From positions 124,001 to 188,000 of the forward strand of contig NZ_JADLQX010000001.1 of the NCBI RefSeq assembly GCF_015477605.1: 64,000 nucleotides of DNA, in the 5' to 3' direction. Shown here in pieces: positions 28,991 through 40,530 of this stretch. The notes beneath the pieces were generated by a model, which had not been told where the DNA came from, made no database searches, and was given only the letters and a program-made list of their open reading frames with translations. This DNA comes from Nocardia amamiensis. Its GTDB lineage: Bacteria > Actinomycetota > Actinomycetes > Mycobacteriales > Mycobacteriaceae. How positions within the stretch are numbered: the stretch's first letter is position 1; each line of letters begins with the position of its first letter. The translations under genes and the position numbers were made by a program.

Positions 28991-29523
28991 CGCTTGCCGG
29001 TCTCCATCCGGTCGATCAGCTTGTTCGCCATCTCGGCCAGTCGCCGTTCATCGGCGTAGGCCAGCCGAGAATCCAGTTCGGTCAACGGAACCCACGCGAC
29101 CTGGGTGACTTCCACGTCGGCGTCGGACAGTTCACCACCGACCGAACGCAGCAGATAATGATGCACCGTTTTGTGTACCCGCCGACCATCGGTCACGAAC
29201 CAGTAATCGATGCTGCCGAGTTCGGCGACCACCACACCATTGATGCCGGTCTCCTCGGCGACCTCCCGGATCGCGGTTTGCTCCGCGGTCTCCCCTTCTT
29301 CGATATGTCCTTTGGGCAGCGACCACAGTAGCCGCCCGCGACGGTCGGTGCGGCCGATGAGGGCCGCGCTGCGGTTCTCCCGCGGGCCGTCCAGGCCGTC
29401 GACGACGAGCCCGCCCGCCGAGGTCTCCCGCACCGTGCGCATCCGCGGTTTCGCGGCATTGGCGGCCGAACCGCGGCGCCGAGACTGGCGGCGTCGACTG
29501 TTCGCACGATCGGCCGGAGACAC
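28987..29523 (-). CDS. mutT4: NUDIX hydrolase, MutT4 type
   Basis: 178 residues. The NUDIX box is complete: G-x5-E-x7-REVAEETGI in [27 protein letters not shown] spacing (about 94-116). A basic N-terminal tail (Arg-rich, 1-30) precedes AGGLVVDGL. It hydrolyses nucleoside-diphosphate-linked substrates; the exact substrate is not visible. It occupies the Rv3908 position, divergent from pcnA and overlapping the DUF6049 gene by 4 bp, so it is first of a mutT4-DUF6049-murJ-sigM direction block. Confidence 0.92.
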   Translation of the reverse strand: MSPADRANSRRRQSRRRGSAANAAKPRMRTVRETSAGGLVVDGLDGPRENRSAALIGRTDRRGRLLWSLPKGHIEEGETAEQTAIREVAEETGINGVVVAELGSIDYWFVTDGRRVHKTVHHYLLRSVGGELSDADVEVTQVAWVPLTELDSRLAYADERRLAEMANKLIDRMETGKR

Positions 29524-29548
29524 CTGGCAATCCTACTGTGTTTGATTT

Positions 29549-29567
29549 GCAGCGCCTGCGGCGCTGC
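29549..29567. repeat. inverted repeat, 8-bp arms, 3-base loop
   Basis: GCAGCGCC-TGC-GGCGCTGC, a perfect hairpin just upstream of mutT4 (divergent side). Confidence 0.7.
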
Positions 29568-29586
29568 GTGTTCGCGGCCCCTGTGA

Positions 29587-29653
29587 GGCTCGCGTCCGAG
29601 CGACCGCCGCTTGCGACTGCGTCGCTTGCGCGTCGGCCACTCGGACGCGAGCC
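29587..29653. repeat. inverted repeat, 14-bp perfect arms, 39-base partly paired loop
   Basis: GGCTCGCGTCCGAG (29587-29600) pairs with CTCGGACGCGAGCC (29640-29653). The loop itself contains GCGAC-TGC-GTCGC, so the whole segment can fold as one long hairpin or cruciform. It may be a dispersed palindromic element. Confidence 0.75.
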
Positions 29654-29864
29654 GGGCCGGCGAACGGGCAATGCTCGGTCTCGCTGCGCTCGGAAACGGA
29701 GGTTGGGCCGGTGTGGTTCGGTGGGCGGTGACCGAGAACCTGGATGTTCACGGAACCTTGTCGGATGCCCAGCCGCAGGCGTGCCGAGAACGGTCTGTCA
29801 CGGTGGTATGCGTGTGGCCCTGCGCCGTAATATTCGATGTCGCCGCTCGGTAAGCTGCTCATTC

Positions 29865-31325
<1,461 letters not shown>

Positions 31326-31330
31326 CCGGG

Positions 31331-32146
31331 TCAGAAGACGATCAGCGTGGTGCCGGCCAGGATCGCGGAGCGAATCTGCGCGAGATCGAACGAACCGGTG
31401 ACCGCGGGCAGCTCTACGCGGAACCGGATCAGCTCGCCCTCCCGGGTGGCGTACGCGATCCGGGCGCCGTTGGGGAGTTGCTCCAGCAGCACGGCCGGGA
31501 CGCCGATCAGCCCGCGCGGGATCGGAATGCCGAACCAGCTCGCCCTGCGCACGGTGATGTCCAGCCGATTGTCCGTGACGGACGCTTCGACCAGCGCGGT
31601 GACCGCTCGTCGGCGGTGCCGGGCCCGGATGAAACCGGTTTTGTGCAGGTCCAGGGTCCAGCCCAGCGGCTGGGTGTTGAGCCACCCGATCAGCGCCGCG
31701 GCGGTGACCGTGCCGTCCAGGTCCAGTTGCGCGGCGCGGACCTTCGTCGGCACGCCCGGAATCAAGCGGACGCCGTGTGCGATGACGGTCACGGCCTCGA
31801 TCGGATGGTCATCCCAGCGCAGCTCCGACAACACCGTCTTGGTCTGGAAGTGCGCGCCGCGGCGGCGCACCTTCAGCACCTGCAAGGTGGCCCGCAGGTC
31901 GTGACCCAGTAGCGTCGCGCTGACCTCTTGCCCGCCGAACCGGCTCAGGATGCCCTCGCTGAGCATCGTCATCAGCACATCGGGCAGCAGCGCCGTGACG
32001 GTTCCGGAGCCGAGATCGGCGACCGGATCCAGCCAAGCGCTGCTCAGCGCGACCCACTGCTCCAGCCAGGATTGATCGAATAACCGCTTGCCGAGATCGA
32101 CGGCCCGTGACGGCGACCAGGACTTCGGATCGAAATACGTGGCCAT
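31331..32146 (-). CDS. hypothetical protein, possible DUF2993 (LmeA-like) lipid-binding fold
   Basis: 271 residues, no signal peptide. The pattern of short beta strands with dLdG-type turns (VRAAQLDLDGTVTAAALIGWLN; ALVEASVTDNRLDITVRR) resembles DUF2993/LmeA proteins, which are usually periplasmic mannosyl or lipid factors. This one lacks an export signal, so the match is tentative. The ATG at 32146 (MATYFDPKSW) is used. Upstream in-frame codons fall in the 3' end of the oxoprolinase gene, and no good ribosome-binding site is visible. Same strand and 55 bp downstream of the oxoprolinase. Confidence 0.65.
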   Translation of the reverse strand: MATYFDPKSWSPSRAVDLGKRLFDQSWLEQWVALSSAWLDPVADLGSGTVTALLPDVLMTMLSEGILSRFGGQEVSATLLGHDLRATLQVLKVRRRGAHFQTKTVLSELRWDDHPIEAVTVIAHGVRLIPGVPTKVRAAQLDLDGTVTAAALIGWLNTQPLGWTLDLHKTGFIRARHRRRAVTALVEASVTDNRLDITVRRASWFGIPIPRGLIGVPAVLLEQLPNGARIAYATREGELIRFRVELPAVTGSFDLAQIRSAILAGTTLIVF

Positions 32147-32201
32147 GATTGGACCGAGCGTACTCGGCGGTCGCGCGGGACGACGGCTTACGCGTGTCGT
32201 G

Positions 32202-35200
32202 TCACTGTCCGTCGGTCGGCGCGACACCACCGGAAAGCGGTCGGCACCCGTATCCGCCGCCACCCGGAGTTTCGATGACCAGAACATCGCCGGGTTCCAG
32301 CCGCGCCGAATCCGCGCCGCGCAGGCGTGCGACCGTCCCGTCGGTGCGTTCGATCTTATTGACACCCAACGCCCCCGGTTCACCGCCTGCCATACCGTAC
32401 GGGGGGACGCTGCGATGACTCGACAGGGTGGAGACCGTCACCGGTTCGGTGAACCGGAGGCGGCGCACGGCACCGTCTCCACCGCGCCAGCGACCGGCGC
32501 CTCCGCTACCCGCGCGCACCGAGAATTCCTCCAGCAGCACGGGCAGACGCCACTCGAGGACCTCGGGGTCGGTGAGCCGGGAGTTCGTCATGTGGGTCTG
32601 GACGACACTGGTGCCGTCGAAGCCGTCGCCGGCGCCGGAGCCTGAACCGATGGTCTCGTAGTACTGACTGCGGTCGTTGCCGAAGGTGACGTTGTTCATC
32701 GTGCCTGAGCCCTCCGCCTGCACGCCGAGTGCCGCGTACAGCGCGCCCGTGATGGCCTGTGACGTCTCGACATTGCCCGCGACGACGGCGGCAGGCGGTT
32801 CGGGAGCCAGCATCGACCCCGGCGGCACGATGATCCGCAGCGGTCGCAAGCACCCGTCGTTGAGCGGGATGTCGGCGGCCACCAGCGTGCGGAATACGTA
32901 TAGGACCGCCGCGTTGGCGACGGCGTAAGGCGCATTGAAGTTACCGGACAACTGCGCGGACGTGCCGGTGAAATCGATAGTGGCGCAGCGGTTGTCGCGG
33001 TCCACCGTGATCCGCACCCGAATGGTGGCGCCGAGGTCGGTCCGGTACGTGTACTCGCCGTCGTCGAGCGCGTCGACGACGCGGCGCACCGATTCTTCGG
33101 CGTTGTCCTGGACGTGGCGCATATACGCCTCGACGACATCCAGCCCGAAGTGCTCGATCATCTTCCCGACTTCTTCGACGCCCTTGGCGTTGGCGGCGAT
33201 CTGCGCCCGCAGGTCGGCGAGGTTGGTGTCCGGGTTACGCGACGGGTACGGCGCCTCGGTCAGCAGCCGGTAGGTAGCCTCCTCCCGGAACTTGCCGTTC
33301 TCGACGAGCAGCCAGTTGTCGAAGACGACACCTTCCTCCTCGATGCGGCGGCTGTTCGCAGGCATGGAACCCGGTGTGATGCCGCCGATCTCGGCGTGAT
33401 GGCCGCGGGAAGCGACGTAGAACAGGATCCGGCTGCCCGCCTGGTCGAACACTGGTGTGATGACCGTGACGTCCGGCAGATGGGTGCCGCCGTGGTAGGG
33501 GTCGTTGACGGCGTAGGCGTCTCCCGGCCGCATGGTCTGCTGGTCCCGCGCTCCAGGCGGGCTGGTTCCAGCTCGCCGCCGGATGACCTCCTTGACGCTG
33601 GTGCCCATCGAGCCGAGATGGACCGGAATGTGGGGTGCGTTGGCGACGAGATTGCCGTCGGGGTCGAACAGCGCACACGAGAAATCCAGCCGCTCTTTGA
33701 TATTCACCGATTGCGCGGTCGACTCCAGACGCGCGCCCATCTGCTCGGCGATGGACATGAAAAGGTTGTTGAACACCTCCAGCATGACCGGGTCCGCCTC
33801 GGTACTCGCCTCTGGTCCCGCCACCACGGCCACGCGATGCATGATCAGATGCCCGATATCGTTCACGGCCGCCTGCCAGCCCTCCTCGACGACGGTGGTG
33901 GCGTTGGCTTCGGTGATCACGGCGGGCCCAGGTACGGTCTCACCGGGCATGAGCTGCGCACGTCGATAGAGCGATACCTCGCGCCAGGCGCCACCGGTAT
34001 GCAGGCGCACCTTCTCCGGACCCGTTCCATTCGCGGTGGATCGTCCGAGACCGGACAGTTCCGGTGGTTCGGTCAGACCGGTCGCTTCGACGGACAGAGC
34101 CTCGACGACGACGGGGCGGTCCATCGTGAAGGAGTACGTTTCCCGGTGGCGCGCTTCGAAATCCCTGGTCATCCTGGCTGGTTCAGTGAGGTGAACGGCC
34201 AGGGCGGTGTCGGTGCCGTCGTAGCGCAGCTGGGCTCGCCGCAGCACTCGGATGCGTTGTTCGGGGATCCCCTCGGCGGCCAGCTCGGTGCGCGCGGCGG
34301 CCTCGAGCGCATCGGCGGTATCGGTGACTCGCGGCATCGACTCGGGCCGCAGTGGCAATTCCACGGACTGTTCGCGCATCGCGGTCGTGTCGGCCAGCCC
34401 GATGCCGAGTGCCGACAACACGCCGGCCATGGGCGGGACGAGGACGGTCCGGATGCCAAGGGAATCGGCTACCGCGCAGGCGAGTTGACCTCCAGCACCG
34501 CCGAACGTGGTCAGCGCATATCGGGTGACGTCGTGGCCTTTCTGCACCGAGATCCGTTTGACGGCGGCCGCGATATTGGCGACGGCGATCTGCAGATAGC
34601 CTTCGGCGACCTGCTCCGGGGAGCGATCGTCACCGGTGCGCTCGGTTATCTCTGCGGCAAGCTCGGCGAACCGGGTGCGCACCAACTCGTCGTCGAGTGG
34701 TTGGTCGCCGTCCGGGCCGAAGACGCGCGGGAAATGGGCCGCCTGAATGCGGCCGAGCATGACGTTGGCGTCGGTCACGGTCAGTGGTCCGCCACCGCGA
34801 TAACAGGCCGGTCCCGGCATGGCGCCCGCGGAGTCGGGCCCGACCCGGTAGCGGCTGCCGTCGAAATGCAGGATCGAGCCCCCACCAGCCGCGACGGTGT
34901 GGATATCCAGCATCGGGGCGCGTAGCCGAACGCCGGCGAGCTGGGTGGTGAACACCCGCTCGTATTCGCCGGCGAAATGCGAGACATCCGTGGAGGTCCC
35001 GCCCATGTCGAAGCCGATTACCCGGTCGAACCCGGCGAGCTGAGACATCCGCACCATGCCGACGATGCCGCCGGCCGGCCCGGACAGAATCGCGTCTTTG
35101 CCCCGGAACTTTCCCGCCTCGGTGAGTCCTCCGTTGGACTGCATGAACATCAGCCGCACGCCCTCGAGCTGGTCGGCGACCTGCTGGATGTAGCGGCGTA

Positions 35201-35879
35201 GCACCGGCGAGAGATAAGCGTCCACCACGGTGGTGTCCCCGCGTGGCACCAGCTTCATCAAAGGGCTCACCTCGCTGGACAGCGAGATCTGCGGGAATCC
35301 GATTTCGCCGGCGACTCGGCCGATCGCCTGTTCGTGCGCGGGATGGAGGTGACTGTGCATGCAGACCACGGCGACGGCCCGAATGCCGTCGTCATACGCC
35401 TGCCGCAGTTCGGTGGCGAGGGCGTCCAGGTGCGGTGGCGTCAGCACCGTGCCGTCGGCCATGATCCGTTCGTCCACCTCGATCACTCGTTCGTGCAAGA
35501 GTTCTGGCAGTACGATCTCGCGGGCGAAGATGTGCGGACGGTTTTGGTAGGCGATCCGCAAGGCATCTCGGAAGCCGCGGGTGATCACGAGAACGGTTCG
35601 CTCGCCTTTGCGTTCCAGCAGGGCGTTGGTGGCCACGGTGGTCCCCATGCGGACCGCGTCGATGCGGTGTTCGGTGTCCAGGCCGGCGCCGAGGATCGCA
35701 CGGATACCGGCCACCGCGGGATCGGCGTACCGCGCCGGGTTCTCCGAGAGGAGCTTGTGCGTAACCAGCATGCCGTCCGGCCGCCGCGCCACCACATCGG
35801 TGAAGGTGCCGCCTCGGTCGATCCAGAACTGCCAGCCTGATCCGCCCTGGGCGGATGTCGTCGCGTCCGTCTCGGTCAC
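32202..35879 (-). CDS. fused hydantoinase A/B, 5-oxoprolinase family (ATP-dependent)
   Basis: 1225 residues, HyuA and HyuB fused in one chain as in eukaryotic 5-oxoprolinase. The HyuA half (about 1-680) contains [16 protein letters not shown] (start), [18 protein letters not shown] near 85 and [14 protein letters not shown] near 290. The HyuB half (about 695-1225) contains [46 protein letters not shown] and ends with TPGGGGYG. The expected reaction is ATP-driven opening of 5-oxoproline to glutamate, or of hydantoin/N-methylhydantoin. The GTG at 35879 has GGGAG six bases upstream. Confidence 0.93.
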   Translation of the reverse strand: MTETDATTSAQGGSGWQFWIDRGGTFTDVVARRPDGMLVTHKLLSENPARYADPAVAGIRAILGAGLDTEHRIDAVRMGTTVATNALLERKGERTVLVITRGFRDALRIAYQNRPHIFAREIVLPELLHERVIEVDERIMADGTVLTPPHLDALATELRQAYDDGIRAVAVVCMHSHLHPAHEQAIGRVAGEIGFPQISLSSEVSPLMKLVPRGDTTVVDAYLSPVLRRYIQQVADQLEGVRLMFMQSNGGLTEAGKFRGKDAILSGPAGGIVGMVRMSQLAGFDRVIGFDMGGTSTDVSHFAGEYERVFTTQLAGVRLRAPMLDIHTVAAGGGSILHFDGSRYRVGPDSAGAMPGPACYRGGGPLTVTDANVMLGRIQAAHFPRVFGPDGDQPLDDELVRTRFAELAAEITERTGDDRSPEQVAEGYLQIAVANIAAAVKRISVQKGHDVTRYALTTFGGAGGQLACAVADSLGIRTVLVPPMAGVLSALGIGLADTTAMREQSVELPLRPESMPRVTDTADALEAAARTELAAEGIPEQRIRVLRRAQLRYDGTDTALAVHLTEPARMTRDFEARHRETYSFTMDRPVVVEALSVEATGLTEPPELSGLGRSTANGTGPEKVRLHTGGAWREVSLYRRAQLMPGETVPGPAVITEANATTVVEEGWQAAVNDIGHLIMHRVAVVAGPEASTEADPVMLEVFNNLFMSIAEQMGARLESTAQSVNIKERLDFSCALFDPDGNLVANAPHIPVHLGSMGTSVKEVIRRRAGTSPPGARDQQTMRPGDAYAVNDPYHGGTHLPDVTVITPVFDQAGSRILFYVASRGHHAEIGGITPGSMPANSRRIEEEGVVFDNWLLVENGKFREEATYRLLTEAPYPSRNPDTNLADLRAQIAANAKGVEEVGKMIEHFGLDVVEAYMRHVQDNAEESVRRVVDALDDGEYTYRTDLGATIRVRITVDRDNRCATIDFTGTSAQLSGNFNAPYAVANAAVLYVFRTLVAADIPLNDGCLRPLRIIVPPGSMLAPEPPAAVVAGNVETSQAITGALYAALGVQAEGSGTMNNVTFGNDRSQYYETIGSGSGAGDGFDGTSVVQTHMTNSRLTDPEVLEWRLPVLLEEFSVRAGSGGAGRWRGGDGAVRRLRFTEPVTVSTLSSHRSVPPYGMAGGEPGALGVNKIERTDGTVARLRGADSARLEPGDVLVIETPGGGGYGCRPLSGGVAPTDGQ

Positions 35880-35996
35880 CGGAATCTCCCGTTCTGAACA
35901 CACCCACGCCGGTCGTTCATACCGCGCACGATACCAACGCGGATCCGGCGCGTTGACCAGCGTAATCGCGCTGCATGGCGGACGATGACGCCGCCG

Positions 35997-37673
35997 TCAG
36001 CGTGGTGAATCCAGCCTGGCGTGCATGAGATACACGTTGTAGCTGTCCCACGCCGAGAGCATGAAGTACAGATCCTCGCTCGTCGACCACGGATGGATGA
36101 ACCCGCCGTAGGACTTCGGGTAGTCGGCGGTGGACACCAGCGGGATCGCGTCCGTCCACGCGCCCTGCGGGCTCGACGCGGTGCGCAGCACGATCGCGCC
36201 CCGAGCCGAATCGAGGTAGACCATCTGCCACTGTCCGGTCTCCCGGTCGTAGCGCACCGACACCTCACTGGCCATGCCGAGCACGAGCGGGGTGGCTTGG
36301 TTCTCGGCCGCTGGCGCCCAGGTGCCGTCCACCCAGTACTGGTAGGCGGATTTGTTGAGCACTTGGTGCTTCGGCACCCTGGCCAGCCCGATCACACCGA
36401 TGCGCCCGTTCGGGGTGCCGAACATGTAGACGTAGTCGCCCTGCGGCACCATCGCCGCCACCTGGAATCTGCCGAGGCCGAAGAAGTTCTCCCACTTGGC
36501 ATGCTGGTCTTTTTTCCAGGTGCGCCCGTCATCGTCGGAGTACGCGATGCCGCCGTGGTTGGTCCACCACAGGCCGGGAATGCGGCTCCACCGATTCACC
36601 GACATGTAGCTCAGGTACTGCCGGTTCCCGACGGCGAACCCGGAGGTCGGGATGGTGGTGGTCTCCCAGTTCTTGATCTTGCGGCTGCCCAGGATCTCCG
36701 CGGCGTGACAGCGGCGGTCCTGCGCGAAGGTATCCAGCGTCAGACCGTCGGAGAGATCGCGATCGCTGCTGAACCCGATCACGTTGCTGCGCCAGTCCTG
36801 GTCGTCGTTGCCCGCGCCACCGCCGCCCCAGCCCTTGCCGAAAGTGTCGCCGAAAACCACCGCGACCTCGCCGGGCCTCGTCTCCCACATCAGTCCCAGG
36901 TCGGTGCCGTCGACCTGCCAGCGCATGTCGGTCCGGTTCTCCGAACCGTGCCCGGTCACCTGCCCGACCAGCCGCACCGACTCGACCTGCGGCGCGGTCA
37001 CCGGCGCGGCTGGCGGACCCGGTTCGGCCGGATGCACCACGTGCGGCGGCGCGGGCTGTGGCTCCTCCCCCGGACCGCCGGGCACCGGAATCGGAATCGG
37101 TTCGATCTCCGGCTTGAACTCGATGCGAGGAAGTTTGACCGGCTCACCGGAACCCGAGCCGCTGCCGGAACCCGAACCGCTGCCTGAGCCGGAACCGCTG
37201 CCCGAGCCGCCGGCCGAGCCCGAGCCCGAGGCGGACCCGGAGTTGGAGCCGGTGCCGGTTCCGGTTCCGGGATCGGTGCCGTTGTCCGACTTCGGGCTCG
37301 GATCGGCATCCGGCTCCGGCGGTTTCGGGTTGTCCCTGATGTCCGGGCACGGGTTGTCACACGGATTCGCCGGCAGGGGTTCGGAGACGATCCGCGTGTT
37401 GTCCTGCGGCGGGTCGGGCACCGGAACCGGAGTGAGCTCCGGGATCGGCACCGGAATGTCGATCTGTGGCGGCACCGGCGGTGGAGGCGGCTGCGAGGGA
37501 TCGGGCTCGCGATTGAGCGGATCGAAACCGACCTCACCGCAGCTGTTCACCGGCGGCGGCGCCCATGGGAACGGTGCGGCCTGCGCTGCGGGCGTCGGCA
37601 TGGTGAGAACGCCCGCGAGCAACGCGCCGAACAATGCCGGTGCACAAGGGGATCTGGTTCCGGATTCGCGCAT
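35997..37673 (-). CDS. secreted DUF4185 protein with Gly-Ser-rich stalk
   Basis: 558 residues. Signal peptide about 1-31 (ALFGALLAGVLTMPTPAAQA). A Pro-rich segment comes next, then a Gly-Ser run (roughly residues 145-178, DNA 37140-37240), and a second Pro-rich segment. The C-terminal DUF4185 beta-propeller-like domain (about 225-558) has GLMWETRPGEVAVVFGDTFG and repeated blade strands (GIAYSDDDGRTW). No sortase or membrane anchor, so it is secreted or associated with the wall through the stalk. DUF4185 proteins resemble sialidase/glycosidase propellers but no activity is established here. The start at 37673 fits the signal peptide; the ribosome-binding site is weak. Confidence 0.85.
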   Translation of the reverse strand: MRESGTRSPCAPALFGALLAGVLTMPTPAAQAAPFPWAPPPVNSCGEVGFDPLNREPDPSQPPPPPVPPQIDIPVPIPELTPVPVPDPPQDNTRIVSEPLPANPCDNPCPDIRDNPKPPEPDADPSPKSDNGTDPGTGTGTGSNSGSASGSGSAGGSGSGSGSGSGSGSGSGSGSGEPVKLPRIEFKPEIEPIPIPVPGGPGEEPQPAPPHVVHPAEPGPPAAPVTAPQVESVRLVGQVTGHGSENRTDMRWQVDGTDLGLMWETRPGEVAVVFGDTFGKGWGGGGAGNDDQDWRSNVIGFSSDRDLSDGLTLDTFAQDRRCHAAEILGSRKIKNWETTTIPTSGFAVGNRQYLSYMSVNRWSRIPGLWWTNHGGIAYSDDDGRTWKKDQHAKWENFFGLGRFQVAAMVPQGDYVYMFGTPNGRIGVIGLARVPKHQVLNKSAYQYWVDGTWAPAAENQATPLVLGMASEVSVRYDRETGQWQMVYLDSARGAIVLRTASSPQGAWTDAIPLVSTADYPKSYGGFIHPWSTSEDLYFMLSAWDSYNVYLMHARLDSPR

Positions 37674-37914
37674 CACGTCGGCTTGCCGGTGGCTATCCGA
37701 GCATCGGGCGACCGGTAGCGGGCCGGGTCTTCCACGAGCCCAGCAGGTTTCGCACCGCATCAGGCTTCGTCGCCGGAAAACCCATGTCGTGTTGCCTCCT
37801 GTCGGTCGGCCGCCGACAGGTCAACATACCGGAATCAGCCCCGCGAACGTGGGACGGGAATCGGAAAACGCCGGGTTGTGGAACCGGCGCGGCCGTGCGT
37901 GCGTCCAAAGGGAT

Positions 37915-38409
37915 ATGAATGAGATCGAGTATGTGTTCGGCACCGGCGACGGACTCGTGCACGTCTGGACCAGCCAGGCCGACTTGGAGCTGGGTGCTAC
38001 GGGCGGGGCCGACGCGGTACGGCTGGACTTCGACGGAGACGGCAGCGCGGACGACGCCTTATGGGATTCCTCCGGCTCCGGCGTCGCCGATATCGCGGCG
38101 CTGGACCTGGACGACGACGGTGTGCTCGACCACTTCTTCACCGACCCCACCGGCCTGGGCACCTGGAATCATCAGATCACCGGCCTGCCCGGCGATGCGG
38201 CGAGCGAGCCGCTCGACTGGATCGTGCGCACGGAGCAGGAGATGCCCGATCGCCTCGTCGCCGGCGCGCAGCCGCCGGATGCGCACCCGGACACCGGTCA
38301 TCCCGCCGCACTGTCCGAGCGTGCGCAGGTCGACGCGCTGCCCGAGCACTTGGCGCACTGGTCGAGTCGCAACGGACGAAGCCTCGGCGACGAACCGTTC
38401 ATCGTGTGA
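37915..38409 (+). CDS. acidic small protein with Asp-rich repeats (DUF6802-like)
   Basis: 164 residues, strongly acidic, no signal peptide. DFDGDGSADDALWD and DLDDDGVLDHFFTD look like EF-hand or dockerin-type calcium loops. This pattern fits the small actinobacterial family I recall as DUF6802, but that is not certain. The ATG at 37915 follows AAAGGG. The end overlaps the convergent MFS gene by 11 bp. Confidence 0.75.
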   Translation: MNEIEYVFGTGDGLVHVWTSQADLELGATGGADAVRLDFDGDGSADDALWDSSGSGVADIAALDLDDDGVLDHFFTDPTGLGTWNHQITGLPGDAASEPLDWIVRTEQEMPDRLVAGAQPPDAHPDTGHPAALSERAQVDALPEHLAHWSSRNGRSLGDEPFIV

Positions 38410-39748
38410 GCGCGTCGCGTCGCGTATTCAGCGCGATGGCCGCTATCCCCGCGCCGTAGACCGCGGCGCCGGCGAGAACCACGGCCAGCGACCGGCCGTC
38501 GTCCGGAATAACCAGAGCGGCAGCCGCGATCGCCAGCACGAACGTGATGTTGAAGACAGTGTCCTGAAGCGCGAACACCTCGCCGCGCCGGGCGTCATCG
38601 ATGTCTATCTGCATCGTCGCGTCACCGGTCAGTTTGATCGTCTGTCCGGCCAGGCCCAGCAGGAACGCGCCGACCAGCAGGAGTTCATGCGCGCGCTGCA
38701 TCGTGCCGGAGTCGGCGAACGCGATCGGCGTCACCAGCGTGAGCTGCACCAGCATGGCGGTGATCAGACCGGCGACCACGGTGCGCGGCCGCCCCAGCCT
38801 GGGGATGAGCAGCGGCGCCACGACGGCGGCCACCAGCATGCCCGCCGCGGTGGCTGCGATGGCGACGCCGAAACCGACCAGGCCACCGCTGAGCCCCGAA
38901 CCGTCCACCGGAGCCTGGCGCAATACCAGCACCATGATGAGCGAATTCACGCCGAAGACGATCCGGTGCGTGCCGATGCCCAGCATCGCTGTGGTGACCT
39001 GCACCGATTCCCACACCGCCGTGGCGCCGTTGCGCAATCCGGTGGCGATCGCGTGCACGGTGTTCTCCCGCGCCGCCGCGTCCGAGGCAGGACCGAGCAC
39101 ATGTCGGCGGAACCCAGCCGCCAGCACCGCACCGACCACCGACCCCGCACCGCTGACCGCGACCGCGATCGCCGAGGCGAAGTCCCCAGCCCCGATCAGC
39201 CCGATCATGCCGACCGCGCTGGCCGCGCCCAGGCCTGCGCATCCGGAGGCGACCGTAGCGAACACCGAGTTCATCGGCACCAGCCACGCCTGCGCCAGCA
39301 CCCGCGGCAGCGCCGCGGACACCCCCGCCAGGACGAAACGGCTGACGCCGACGACGGCCAACGCCAGGAGCAGCAGCGGCGTCTCCCCGATCCCGGCGAG
39401 CAGGCCCGCGGTCACCATGGCGATCAAGACCGCACGCAGCACATTGGCCACCAGCAGCACGACGCGCCGGTCCCAGCGATCCAGCAGCGCGCCCGCGTAC
39501 GGACCGATCAGCGAATACGGCAGCAGCAGCACGGCGAAGCCCGCCGCGATGGCCAGCGGATCGGTCTCCCGCTCGGGATTGAACAGGATCGCGCCGGACA
39601 GCGCGGCCTGGAACATGCCGTCGCCGAACTGCCCGGCGAACCGCACCAGGGCCAGGCGCGACACGCCCGGGCTTTCCCGCAGTGCCGCGCGCAGCCCGAT
39701 CGGCCGTTGCTCCGCCGGGGTGCGGCCTTCGGCGTGACCAGTCGACAC
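38399..39748 (-). CDS. major facilitator superfamily transporter
   Basis: 449 residues, about 12 hydrophobic segments. Includes the MFS motif-like loops between TM2 and TM3 (PYAGALLDRWDRRVVL) and a long central loop. The N-terminal half resembles drug-efflux MFS proteins (PGVSRLALVRFAGQFGDGMFQAALSG). Substrate unknown. The GTG at 39748 is used since the residues before it are Arg-rich and non-conserved; the 39808 start is possible. It lies 88 bp downstream of the NUDIX gene on the same strand. Confidence 0.85.
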   Translation of the reverse strand: MSTGHAEGRTPAEQRPIGLRAALRESPGVSRLALVRFAGQFGDGMFQAALSGAILFNPERETDPLAIAAGFAVLLLPYSLIGPYAGALLDRWDRRVVLLVANVLRAVLIAMVTAGLLAGIGETPLLLLALAVVGVSRFVLAGVSAALPRVLAQAWLVPMNSVFATVASGCAGLGAASAVGMIGLIGAGDFASAIAVAVSGAGSVVGAVLAAGFRRHVLGPASDAAARENTVHAIATGLRNGATAVWESVQVTTAMLGIGTHRIVFGVNSLIMVLVLRQAPVDGSGLSGGLVGFGVAIAATAAGMLVAAVVAPLLIPRLGRPRTVVAGLITAMLVQLTLVTPIAFADSGTMQRAHELLLVGAFLLGLAGQTIKLTGDATMQIDIDDARRGEVFALQDTVFNITFVLAIAAAALVIPDDGRSLAVVLAGAAVYGAGIAAIALNTRRDALTR

Positions 39749-39836
39749 GTCCGCAGGGTACTGCGTCCCTCGACGGCGCCGCACACTCGGCCGCGGCGCG
39801 TGAATCACGCGGCGTGCGAATCACGCGGGGCGCGAA

Positions 39837-40343
39837 TCAGACCCGGTCCACCAGTGTGCTCACCGTCTGCCGGGTGTCCGGCGCCATCGGCAGCTCGTCG
39901 AGCGCGCCCGCGTCGATCCAGGCGAACGCGTCGTGCTCGCGCGGCGCCAGAGCGACGTCACCGGGTTCCGCCTCCACGACGAAGCTGTATTTACGCACTT
40001 TCGACTTGGTCCGGGTGGCGTAATCGAATCCACCCAGGAATTCGGTGATCGCTCGCACGCGCAACCCCGTTTCCTCCAGCAATTCCCGCGCTACGCACTC
40101 GGCAAATGTCTCCCCCGATTCGACGCCTCCGCCGGGCAGTTCGTACAAACCGCCGCGGTAGTCGTCGGCGGCCCGGCGCACCACCAGCAGTCGGCCCGCG
40201 CGGAACACGGCGATGCCGATCACGAAATGCGCGATGCCGTCGCGCCGCGCTTCGCTGCGGAGTCGCCGCTCGATCCGGGCGAGGTCATCGGGTCCCAGCA
40301 CGTCGTTACCTCCGGTTGGCATTGTGGCGTTCGCGATCGGCAC
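39837..40343 (-). CDS. NUDIX hydrolase
   Basis: 168 residues. Complete NUDIX box GGGVESGETFAECVARELLEETGL (G-x5-E-x7-RELLEETGL; about 69-92), preceded by YRGGLYELP. It hydrolyses a nucleoside diphosphate linked to an unknown group. Two candidate starts exist: GTG 40343 and ATG 40322 (MPTGGNDVLG). Neither has a strong ribosome-binding site. Confidence 0.88.
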   Translation of the reverse strand: MPIANATMPTGGNDVLGPDDLARIERRLRSEARRDGIAHFVIGIAVFRAGRLLVVRRAADDYRGGLYELPGGGVESGETFAECVARELLEETGLRVRAITEFLGGFDYATRTKSKVRKYSFVVEAEPGDVALAPREHDAFAWIDAGALDELPMAPDTRQTVSTLVDRV

Positions 40344-40530
40344 GGGCCTCGATATCCGACGAGGTGGCCCAGCATTTCGACGTACCGGTTGGTTCTGCTC
40401 GCCTCCCGTTCACCCTCCGGTCGCTCGCGTAAAATGCCGAGTGCAGCTCAATTTACTAGGAATGCGGAGTACCGCGGCGGAAGTGCCCTACCCTGAATGG
40501 CGATCGGTGCACGGTCCCGAGAGGAGGACC

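Larger units (their letters stand above)
29524..29864. other. mutT4-pcnA divergent intergenic region with large palindromes
   Basis: 341-bp non-coding region holding two strong inverted repeats (29549-29567 and 29587-29653) and presumably both promoters. No gene. The frame running upstream of pcnA through here has no similarity to the enzyme family. Confidence 0.7.
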
